DNA of 64,000 bases, taken from NCBI GenBank assembly GCA_964244885.1, contig CAXTKD010000003.1:62001-126000 (forward strand), given 5' to 3'. The stretch comes from CAXTKD01 sp964244885. Lineage in GTDB: Bacteria; Pseudomonadota; Alphaproteobacteria; Sphingomonadales; Sphingomonadaceae. The notes under the pieces were generated by a model. It worked only from the letters and a program-made list of their open reading frames with translations, was not told the origin of the DNA and did not search any database. Shown in pieces: positions 53,760 through 60,919 of the stretch; positions within the stretch are counted from its first letter, which is position 1; each line of letters opens with the position of its first letter. A program made the translations under genes and the position numbers.

Positions 53760-55928
53760 ATGAACACCGAAACCATCCGCTACGAGCTCGACGCCGACGG
53801 CATCGCGCTTCTGACCATCGACCTGCCGGGCGCGTCGATGAACGTCATCAACCCCGAGTTCCAGCGCGACCTCGGCACGCTGATCGACCGCATCGCCAGC
53901 GACGAAAAGGTCGTCGGAGCGGTCATCACCTCCGGCAAGAAATCCGGCTTCATGGCGGGCGCCGACCTGAAAGGCATGGGCGCGCTGTTCGGCGGTGCCG
54001 ACAGGATCGGAATGGCCGAGCTGTTCGAAACCGTGTTCCAGATCAACGCCTTGTTCCGCAAGCTTGAGACCAACGGCAAGCCGGTGGCGGCGGCGATCAA
54101 CGGGCTGGCGCTCGGCGGCGGGCTCGAGCTGGCGCTCGCCTGCCATTACCGCGTCTGCACCGATGCGCCGAAGACCCAGCTCGGGCTGCCCGAGGTGCTG
54201 GTCGGCCTGCTGCCGGGCGGCGGGGGCACGCAGCGGCTGCCGCGGCTGATGGGGGCGCAGGCGGCGCTGATGTACATCATCCAGGGCAAGTCGATGAGCC
54301 CGCAGGAGGCGCAGGGCTTCGGCGTGGTGGGCGAGGTCGCGCCGGCGGGCGAGGTGGTCGAGCGCGCCAGGGCGTGGGTGAAGGCCAATCCCAAGGGCGG
54401 CGTCCAGCCGTGGGACCAGAAGGTGTTCAAGTTCCCCGGCGGCGCGGGGGCGATGAACCCCGGCTTCGCACAGACCTTCGTGGCGGGCGCGGCGATGGTC
54501 GCCAAGCAGACGATGCACAATATGAACGCGCCGGCGGCGATCCTGAGCTGCGTGTACGAGGGCGCGCAGTTGCCGATCGACACGGCGATCCGGGTGGAGA
54601 GCAAGTATTTCGCCAAGCTGGTCGCGGACCCGCAGGCGGGGAACATGATCCGGACGCTGTTCGTCAACAAGCAGGCGGCGGAGAAGGGGGCGCGGCGGCC
54701 CGCTGGTGTCGCTCCGAGCCCGACCAGGAAGCTCGGGATGATCGGCGCGGGGCTGATGGGGGCGGGCGTCGCGATGGTGTCGGCGCAGGCGGGGATCGAG
54801 GTGGTGCTGCTCGACCGCGATCTGGCGACCGCGGAGAAGGGCAAGGCGTACACGGCCGAGCGGCTGGCGAAGAAGCGGACTCCGCAGGACAAGGCCGATG
54901 TCATTCTCAATCGCATCGCTCCGACGGCGGACTTCGAGGATTTGAAGGGCTGCGACCTGATCATCGAGGCGGTGTTCGAGGACCGGGCGGTGAAGGCGGA
55001 GACGACGAAGAAGGTGCAGGCGGTGGTTGGCGCGGAGACGATCTTCGGGTCCAACACCTCGACCCTGCCGATCACCGGGCTGGCCGAGGCGTGGGACGAG
55101 CCGGCCAATTTCGTCGGCATCCACTTCTTCTCGCCGGTCGAGAAGATGCCGCTCGTTGAGATCATCGTCGGCAAGTCGACCGGGCCGGAGGCGATCGCCA
55201 AGGCGCTCGATTACGTCCAGCAGATCCGGAAGACGCCGATCGTCGTCAACGATTCCAGGGGCTTCTACACCTCGCGCTGCTTCGGCACCTATGTCACCGA
55301 GGGCTATGCGATGGTCGGCGAGGGGGTGAACCCCGCTTTGATCGAGAACATGGGGCGGCAGGCGGGGATGCCCGTGGGTCCGCTGGCGGTCGGCGACGAG
55401 GTGGCGATCGACCTCTCCTACAAGGTGATGAAGGCTGCGAAGGCCGACATGGGGGATGCGTACAAGCCGTCGCCCGCCGACCCGGTGGTCGAGAAAATGA
55501 TGCAGCTTGAACGCTTTGGACGGAAGAACTCCAAGGGCTTCTACCAATATCCGGAGGGCGGGAAGAAGAGCATCTGGCCGGGGCTGGCGGAGCAGTTCCC
55601 GGCCGCCGGGAGCCAGCCGACGGCGGAGGCGGTGCGCGAGCGGCTGGTGTACCGGCAGCTCGCGGAGTGCGCGCGCTGCTTCGAGGAGGGGGTGCTGGAG
55701 ACGCCGGAGGACGGGGATCTCGGCGCGATCTTCGGCTGGGGCTTCGCGCCGCACACCGGCGGGCCATTCAGCATGATGGACACCGTGGGGCTGGCGAACG
55801 TCGTCCAGACGCTCGACGGGCTGGCGCAGCGGCATGGGGAGCGGTTCGCGCCGGCGAAGCTGCTGCGGGATATGGCCGCAAGGGGGGAGACGTTTTATGG
55901 GCGGGCGGCGGTGAAGAAGGCGGCTTAG
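53760..55928 (+). CDS. fadB: Enoyl-CoA hydratase / 3-hydroxyacyl-CoA dehydrogenase fusion
   Basis: Bifunctional beta-oxidation enzyme of 722 residues. The N-terminal crotonase domain (1-190) has KSGFMAGADLKGMG and GGGLELALACHYRVC with EVLVGLLPGGGGTQRLPR carrying the catalytic Glu pair. The NAD domain starts at about 325 (KLGMIGAGLMGAGVAMVSAQ) with NTSTLPITGLA and GIHFFSPVEKMPLVEI (catalytic His). The C-terminal halves of the dehydrogenase contain DSRGFYTSRCFGTYV. FadB versus FadJ cannot be decided. It starts nine bases after the thiolase gene and is followed by a repeat. Confidence 0.95.
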   Translation: MNTETIRYELDADGIALLTIDLPGASMNVINPEFQRDLGTLIDRIASDEKVVGAVITSGKKSGFMAGADLKGMGALFGGADRIGMAELFETVFQINALFRKLETNGKPVAAAINGLALGGGLELALACHYRVCTDAPKTQLGLPEVLVGLLPGGGGTQRLPRLMGAQAALMYIIQGKSMSPQEAQGFGVVGEVAPAGEVVERARAWVKANPKGGVQPWDQKVFKFPGGAGAMNPGFAQTFVAGAAMVAKQTMHNMNAPAAILSCVYEGAQLPIDTAIRVESKYFAKLVADPQAGNMIRTLFVNKQAAEKGARRPAGVAPSPTRKLGMIGAGLMGAGVAMVSAQAGIEVVLLDRDLATAEKGKAYTAERLAKKRTPQDKADVILNRIAPTADFEDLKGCDLIIEAVFEDRAVKAETTKKVQAVVGAETIFGSNTSTLPITGLAEAWDEPANFVGIHFFSPVEKMPLVEIIVGKSTGPEAIAKALDYVQQIRKTPIVVNDSRGFYTSRCFGTYVTEGYAMVGEGVNPALIENMGRQAGMPVGPLAVGDEVAIDLSYKVMKAAKADMGDAYKPSPADPVVEKMMQLERFGRKNSKGFYQYPEGGKKSIWPGLAEQFPAAGSQPTAEAVRERLVYRQLAECARCFEEGVLETPEDGDLGAIFGWGFAPHTGGPFSMMDTVGLANVVQTLDGLAQRHGERFAPAKLLRDMAARGETFYGRAAVKKAA

Positions 55929-55948
55929 GTCCCATCCAACCTCTGAGC

Positions 55949-56030
55949 CCGTTCGTCCTGAGCTTGTCGAAGGACGTGGCATGCACGTCGGTGCGGCGAC
56001 GTGGTTCGACAGGCTCACCACGAACGGAGG
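55949..56030. repeat. Palindromic repeat family 1, copy 3
   Basis: Arms CCGTTCGTCCTGAGCTTGTC/GAAGGACGTGGC and GACGTGGTTCGACAGGCTCA/CCACGAACGG face each other in the reverse order of copies 1 and 2. It starts 20 bases after the fadB stop, so it may also help end transcription. Confidence 0.82.
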
Positions 56031-56573
56031 TTTGTGGGAGGCGAGAGGTTTGTGTCGGCGGATTGAGTGTCATAAATCTGTCCCCGATATCCCCGTTATC
56101 CACAGGCTTCGCGCCCGTTTTTCCGCTTTGCAGACTCGGCCATCCATGAGACCTTTCGGTTGTGGACGCGGGAAGCGACGCGGCGGAAACGCCAAGGACC
56201 TGAACGCGATACACGAAGCTGGTGGGACGGAAACTGAAGTCCGCGAGGACTGAAACATACGTTACGCCGGGGCGATGGACGCGAAGCGCCGCGCGGAGGA
56301 CCGAGAGACACCCGAAAGGGCGGTCACGGACCAAGGCCGGAGCCGGACGACCCGCCGGAGCGGAAGGCCCCCGGGCCGACCAAAGCGCCCAAGCGGCCGC
56401 CGCGAGGCGAAGCGCCGGGAGCCCACGGAGAGCCTTCGGGCGACCCGCGGACGGCAGGAGCGACGAGCGGACTCGCCTTGCGGGATGCCGACAGGTCCCC
56501 CGGACCAGACGCGTCACCGCGGCGCCGCCCGCGGAACGGCTGGAACGACCCTCGGGTCAATCCGCCGAACCGC
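56031..56573 (+). other. Unassigned GC-rich region, possible structured RNA
   Basis: No convincing gene was found in this 543-base stretch although several frames stay open by base composition alone. It contains a perfect DnaA-box-like TTATCCACA at 56096-56104. From about 56220 there are stable tetraloop hairpins in the plus-strand sense: AGTCC-GCGA-GGACT, GACCG...CCC-GAAA-GGG...CGGTC and GCC-TTCG-GGC, plus GACC-CTCG-GGTC near 56550. GNRA and UNCG loops are stable only in one orientation, which favours a plus-strand RNA. It does not match RNase P, tmRNA, SRP or 6S RNA as I know them. Confidence 0.4.
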
Positions 56574-56645
56574 GAGCAAAAGTGGGGGCTGGCAGCGATG
56601 CCGGTCCCCATTTTTGTGCTCGAGGCCAAGTGGGACTTGGCCTCG
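56574..56645. repeat. Two adjacent long hairpins
   Basis: Hairpin 1 (56574-56621) pairs GAGCAAAAGTGGGG and TGGCA with TGCCGG, CCCCATTTTT and GCTC around GCGA. Hairpin 2 (56621-56645) is a perfect 11-bp stem CGAGGCCAAGT/ACTTGGCCTCG with a GGG loop. They could end a transcript from the region before them or be a further palindromic repeat. The 140 bases after them up to the next gene hold only a CCCCTCTCTCC/GGGGCGAGAGG palindrome and a run of seven A at about 56772. Confidence 0.7.
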
Positions 56646-56786
56646 GGTTGGGCGGGTCGCCACCGGTCGAGGCATTTCCTTCAACTCAGTCCCCTCTCTC
56701 CGCTCGCTGGCGCGAGTCGCTCTCTCCCCGGAGGGGCGAGAGGATGCTCCTCTCATCACCGCCACACACGGAAAAAAAGGACGCGG

Positions 56787-58091
56787 TCACTCCGCCGCCT
56801 CCATCACCAGGACAGGGCCGGTGCTGCTCATCGCGTGCACCCCGTTGTTCTGAACGAGGCGGGTCAGGTTGTCGTCGCCTCTCAGGATGCGGGCGACGGC
56901 GCAGGCGATCTCATATTCGCTCTTGGGCTTCCGAAGCGTGTCGTCCTCGAGCTCGTCATCGGGCGTTCGGCTGAACCAGGCGTCGCGGGCGGCGGCGGCG
57001 TGGCGGCGGCGGGCTTCGAGCTTGCCGGCTTCGAAGGCCAGCGCGGCCTCCGCCTCGCGCCCGGTGCAGGCGCGCCAATAGGCGTCCTCGCCGTAGCGGC
57101 CGCGCTCGAGGCCATCAAAGCCGGGCGGGGCGGGGAAGCGGGTGCAGAGCACCGCCTCGTCGCCGGGCATCGTCCAGACGGCGGGGCGAACCTCGGGCGC
57201 GGGCGGGGCGGCGGCGTCCTCCGATGGCCGGCCGTCGCCGCCGGGGCGGGCGCGGCGGGGGCCTTTGCGCGGCTCCGGCCCGGCGCGAACCGGAGAAAGC
57301 GGAGGGCTGTGGAGGCATTCCGGCGGCGGGCAGCCGATGGTGACGAGACCGGCGGCCTCGGCGCGAGTCCACTGATCGTTGGTCCAGCCCTGGCGGTTGG
57401 CGAGGGCGAGATCGGCGGCGCCGGGGTGCGGCGCCTCCTCCCCGGGCGCCTGCTGATCCTCCTCGGGCGCTTCGGGCGCGCCGGCGGGGTCGCCGCCGCG
57501 CAGGAAGGCCTCGGCGTCGCGGAGCGCGGTGACGGCGGCGAGGGCGGGGGCCGCCTCGCCCTGCTCGATCTCCCGCCTGGCGCGGGTCAGCAGGAAGGCG
57601 GCGGCGTCGTTGGCGGTGCCGTGCTCGACCATGTCGAGATAGTCCTCGAACGCCAGATGGACGGTGCGCGCGGCGTGGCCGAACGGGTCGCCGGGATCGG
57701 GCTCGGCGGCGAGCTTGTCCAGCCGCGTCAGCATCGCCATCGCCAGGCGATTGTCATAGCGGTGGCGGACGATCACCGAGCCGTCGGGGCGGGTGGTGGT
57801 CTCGGTGACGCCTTCGAGGGCGCGCGACCACATCGCGCTCGCCAGCCGCTCGCGCGCATGCAGCGACGCGGCGCGCCAGCCGAGCGCGAAGGAGGCGCCC
57901 GCCGCGCGCTGGCGCAGCGCATAGGCCGAGGAGGGCGCGACGCCGACGTGCCGGCACGCCGCCTCGACCGTCTGCCCCTCGGCGATCGCGACGAGGAAGG
58001 CGCGCTGCCGATCGGGCGTGAAGCCGTCGGTGCGGTAGCGGATGGGGACGTCATGCGCCGGGAGCAGCGCTGCCGCCTGCCAGCCGATCAT
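56787..58091 (-). CDS. Helix-turn-helix protein of unknown function
   Basis: A protein of 434 residues that I do not recognise by name. The N-terminal 60 residues contain a DNA-binding-like helix-turn-helix (FTPDRQRAFLVAIAEGQTVE then AACRHVGVAPSSAYALRQRA). A helical part follows (HARERLASAMWSRALEGVTE, FEDYLDMVEHGTANDAAAFL), then a Pro/Ala/Gly/Glu-rich linker of about 120 residues and a C-terminal helical end (DAYWRACTGREAEAALAFEA). The start at 58091 overlaps the stop of the small gene before it (ATGA). HTH plus this layout recalls phage terminase small subunits, but no terminase or other phage gene is near. Confidence 0.65.
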   Translation of the reverse strand: MIGWQAAALLPAHDVPIRYRTDGFTPDRQRAFLVAIAEGQTVEAACRHVGVAPSSAYALRQRAAGASFALGWRAASLHARERLASAMWSRALEGVTETTTRPDGSVIVRHRYDNRLAMAMLTRLDKLAAEPDPGDPFGHAARTVHLAFEDYLDMVEHGTANDAAAFLLTRARREIEQGEAAPALAAVTALRDAEAFLRGGDPAGAPEAPEEDQQAPGEEAPHPGAADLALANRQGWTNDQWTRAEAAGLVTIGCPPPECLHSPPLSPVRAGPEPRKGPRRARPGGDGRPSEDAAAPPAPEVRPAVWTMPGDEAVLCTRFPAPPGFDGLERGRYGEDAYWRACTGREAEAALAFEAGKLEARRRHAAAARDAWFSRTPDDELEDDTLRKPKSEYEIACAVARILRGDDNLTRLVQNNGVHAMSSTGPVLVMEAAE

Positions 58092-58294
58092 CGGGTGGGC
58101 TCCTGGCTGGCGGGGGCGGCGGGGGAGACGTCGTAGGCGCGCTCGATCCATCGCGCCTTGCGCAGGTCGCCCTTGGCGACGAGGCGCGCGTGGACCGCCA
58201 CGGCGAGCGCCTGCATGTCGGCCTCGCTGGGGGTGGGACGGGGTGGTTGCTTGCCCGGCCGCGCGGGCGCGGCGGATGAGGGCGGATAGGCCAT
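58088..58294 (-). CDS. Small basic protein coupled to the HTH gene
   Basis: A 68-residue protein with a Pro-rich start (MAYPPSSAAPARPGKQPPRP) and one basic helix (ADMQALAVAVHARLVAKGDL then RKARWIERAYDV). It has a perfect AGGAGG ribosome site eight bases before the ATG, the best in this part of the window, and its stop overlaps the start of the HTH gene, so both are translated together. Function unknown; it may bind DNA or the HTH partner. Confidence 0.65.
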   Translation of the reverse strand: MAYPPSSAAPARPGKQPPRPTPSEADMQALAVAVHARLVAKGDLRKARWIERAYDVSPAAPASQEPTR

Positions 58295-58404
58295 GGTCGT
58301 GTCCTCCTGAAAGCCCAAGGGGACGATCTATGTATAGGAGGCCGGGGGCTGTAGGAAAGTGTTTTGTTGTGGGTTTGTTCCGATTTGGCGAGGAGTGTGG
58401 CGCG

Positions 58405-58677
58405 TTAGCGATAGATTTCGCGACGGTGGGCGACCTCGATGACGACGACGGTCACGATCTCGTCGCGGATGCTGCAGATCGCGCGATAGTCCCCGGCGCG
58501 ATAGCGCCAATAGCCCGTGTAGTTGCCGACCATCGCTTCGCCGAACAGGCGCGGGTCGCCGAGCCGATCCAGGTCGCGAAGGATCGTGCTGACGATGCGG
58601 GCCGCGACCGCCTTGTCCAGTTTCCGGAGCTGCTTCTGGGCGTTCTCGTTTAGCTCAAGGCTCCATGCCGAGCTCAC
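58405..58677 (-). CDS. RelE/ParE-type toxin
   Basis: An mRNA-interferase-type toxin of 90 residues: WSLELNENAQKQLRKLDKAV at the start, then RDLDRLGDPRLFGEAMVG, YWRYRAGDYRAICSIRDE and VVVIEVAHRREIYR, which is the RelE core with the conserved basic C-terminus (HRREIYR). The start is GTG at 58677, inside the antitoxin gene (23-base overlap). The two genes form a standard antitoxin-first module. The target is inferred from the family. Confidence 0.88.
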   Translation of the reverse strand: MSSAWSLELNENAQKQLRKLDKAVAARIVSTILRDLDRLGDPRLFGEAMVGNYTGYWRYRAGDYRAICSIRDEIVTVVVIEVAHRREIYR

Positions 58678-58873
58678 GGAGCATCTCCTCAGCCGAGATC
58701 GTCTTCGAGGGGTCATGCTCCTTCCACGCCTCGACCGCCGCGGCGTAGTCCTCAAGATCTTCGAGGTAGGCGAGGAGCGCGCGGCGCGCGAGCAACTCGG
58801 GTGCATCGCCCGTGCGGGCGGAGACGTCGGCAAGAATGCGTTCGATCTCGGGGGTGAGCTGGAGTTCGAGCAC
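58655..58873 (-). CDS. RelB-like antitoxin
   Basis: An antitoxin of 72 residues preceding the toxin gene. It starts MLELQLTPEIERILADVSAR as a ribbon-helix-helix-like DNA-binding part and ends in an acidic helix (AYLEDLEDYAAAVEAWKEHD) that would wrap the toxin. It overlaps the toxin start. The pair probably represses its own promoter, as is general for the family. Confidence 0.85.
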   Translation of the reverse strand: MLELQLTPEIERILADVSARTGDAPELLARRALLAYLEDLEDYAAAVEAWKEHDPSKTISAEEMLRELGMEP

Positions 58874-58978
58874 GGCGCTATCCTTCGCTACGAAATGTAG
58901 CGTCGCTGGCCCACGGCTGCAATCGTTCGACCGCGCGACGGCCGTGGGGGTTCGGGGTGCAAAGGCCGTGGTCGTGAT

Positions 58979-59233
58979 CTACGCCTTGATGATGGGCTGC
59001 AATGCTGCCGCCCTGTCAGTCGTAACTCTGATTATCGGCTGAACTTCAGAAAAGACTGAGGTCGCAACCCAGATAATTCCAGTCCGCGCAACTTCTTCGA
59101 GTTCAGCATCACTCAATTTCCAGCAAGAAGTCGAAGAACCCGGAAAGTCTTTTGTTGGGAGCGGTCCAACCGGCAGCCCAGTCTTAGAGGTGGCAACATT
59201 GTTGGATTCAGGAAAGTCGATCGGCTTCGCCAC
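58979..59233 (-). CDS. Small protein of unknown function in the AT-richer island
   Basis: A protein of 84 residues with GTG start at 59233 and AGAAGGA eight to ten bases before it. A polar start (PESNNVATSKTGLPVGPLPT) leads to KDFPGSSTSCWKLSDAELEE and VARTGIIWVATSVFSEVQPI. The WKLSDxELxEVxxTGxIW pattern is also known from short hypothetical proteins elsewhere. It follows the ATPase gene by 68 bases on the same strand and shares its lower GC content, so the two likely arrived together. Confidence 0.65.
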   Translation of the reverse strand: MAKPIDFPESNNVATSKTGLPVGPLPTKDFPGSSTSCWKLSDAELEEVARTGIIWVATSVFSEVQPIIRVTTDRAAALQPIIKA

Positions 59234-59301
59234 GGTTAAATCCTTCTAGAAAGAGGCAGGAGACGGCGCCTCATGTCAGCAGTCGAAATCAACTCTACGT
59301 T

Positions 59302-60904
59302 TTACTCGGTTCCAAATATTGCCTGCTCCATTTCTGCGAAGGCCGCCGTGCCGCGAAAAAGGGGCGCAAGAGTATCGCGCATAAATGTCTTTGTCGTATT
59401 TCCGCACTGCTTAAGTCCTAATTTGACTCGAACGTTGGAAAAAATCTCACCGGCGGCCGCTTTCACGTCGTCCGCAGGCCGTCCTCTAGCGGTTGCGTTG
59501 GCGATGGCGGTACGCTTAATTTCAACAATATCTTCTGTCTGATCGCCTTTTCCAACCATGTGGGCAAGCTTTTCCAGCACCTCGTCGTCAAACAGATACG
59601 ATTCTAAATTGCGCCTCCCCAAGACACGGATACCTGACTCTTTCCGTTCATTAACCTCTTCGTTGCTGAGATCGTCACGATCTAGTATTCGAGTGATTGA
59701 AATGCCTTTAATGACCGCCTTTAGGGTGGCCATTAAGGCTAGTCTGTCGGCCTCAACCGCCAGCGACCCTCCCGCTGAAATAAATCGTGTATCTGGGTGA
59801 GACTCTGCGAAAATAGTATCATAGCAAGCTGCATCGATCGCGTCGTGCTTTCCTCCAGACCCTACCGGGTTGCCTTCGCACAGTATAATTTGAGAGGGGG
59901 CGATAAGAGCAGACAGGTCGTCGATCGCGACATCAAGAACACGCTCCCAAAACAGACGGTTAGGCGCTTCCGGCTCTACAATCTGTACTTCATCAAAATC
60001 ACGTCCACCAAAATCTAAAAAGATGACCTCGCCAGGATGAGATTTAGCTAAGTCTCGCGCTCGGCGCATCATCCCTACGGAATGCGTCGCAAGCCAAAGC
60101 TGCGATTTTTCATTGGTCAACTGAAATAGCTCATCAAGCAATTTCCCCTGTAAACGGGTATTCATGTGAGCCTCTGGCTCATCAATGCAAAATACAGTGT
60201 CGTCAAATTCTCGGCGCTTGACCATCATATCTAGCAATAGATCAAATGCAGCCTTCTCTCCGCCAGACAGATTCTTATATAAGAACGACTTCGCACTTCC
60301 TTTATCAAATCGAAACGATCCATCATTAAGCGGATTGCCAAGGCTGTTCATTACAAGGTCTGGAAATAATCGGGCAGTGGCGGATTTAATCTCGCCAAGC
60401 ACCTTGTCTCTAAATTGATCTATCGTTGTTGATCCCAACTCATTCTCAAAGACATCCTGAAAGGCCTGAGATACCAATCTTCTGTAGTTTGCACCAACTG
60501 CTTGGTCATTATCGATCATTCGGGCGAATCGGTTTTCCTCGACCGCACTGCCTACTCGCTCGATGGAATTCATATTAAACTCAGCATCGTTACGATATGC
60601 CGTTCTCACATATATAGACTTTCTTGCACTTGTTTGAGCAGAAGGTTCTGAATGGAATTCAATCGATATAGCCTGATTGTAGTTAAGCGCCCCAAGTTCG
60701 GGGGACTTAACGTGATAACTATCCTCCCAGTGGTGGTGATGCCGTTGGACTTTTACCCAAGTGTTGAGGGCCTCGTAAAACGACGATTTTCCGGAGCCGT
60801 TAGGGCCAGCGATGATCACAAGGCGCGCAGTCTCGGGAATGTTTTGTATGGTGAGGTTCGTAAACCGCTTAAACCGCTGCAGTTTTTACCGACTTGATGC
60901 GCAT
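59302..60904 (-). pseudogene. ABC-class ATPase with TOPRIM/DUF4435-like C-terminus, split by a +1 frameshift
   Basis: A likely defence or DNA-repair ATPase related to OLD/DUF4435 proteins. GGGGAG (60911-60916) and ATG (60904) begin MRIKSV and then hit a stop after TAAV; skipping one A of the A5 run at 60883-60887 joins this start exactly to KLQRFKRFTNLTIQNIPETA and the 505-codon body, giving 533 residues. The body has Walker A GPNGSGKSS, signature NLSGGEKAAFDLL, Walker B TVFCIDEPEAHMN, H-loop LWLATHSVGMM, then ILCEGNPVGSGGK, ITRILDRDDLS and RVLGRRNLESYLFDDE. No alternative start with a ribosome site exists; GTG at 60819 would remove the strand before Walker A. GC content is visibly lower than in neighbours. 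Confidence 0.75.
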
Positions 60905-60919
60905 AATCTTCTCCCCAAG

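Noticed and set aside
50499..56021. An open frame of 1,840 codons on the minus strand across the whole beta-oxidation operon
   Set aside because: It is antisense to three certain genes and its Arg/His/Asp-rich low-complexity translation is what GC-rich third positions produce.
56096..56104. Replication origin
   Set aside because: Only one DnaA box and no AT-rich unwinding element or typical neighbour genes.
56254..56282. Hammerhead-like core: CTGA, stem AGTCC/GGACT, GAAAC
   Set aside because: The essential CUGANGA core lacks the G and A before stem II, and no flanking stems I and III could be built.
56031..56573. RNase P RNA, tmRNA, SRP RNA or a group II intron
   Set aside because: None of their hallmark sequences (for example GAGGAAAGTCCGGGC, a tag reading frame with tRNA-like ends, or a domain V hairpin) are present.
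56222..56853. Arg-rich open frames on the plus strand
   Set aside because: All frames are open in this composition, none has a ribosome site or recognisable domain, and they run into repeats.
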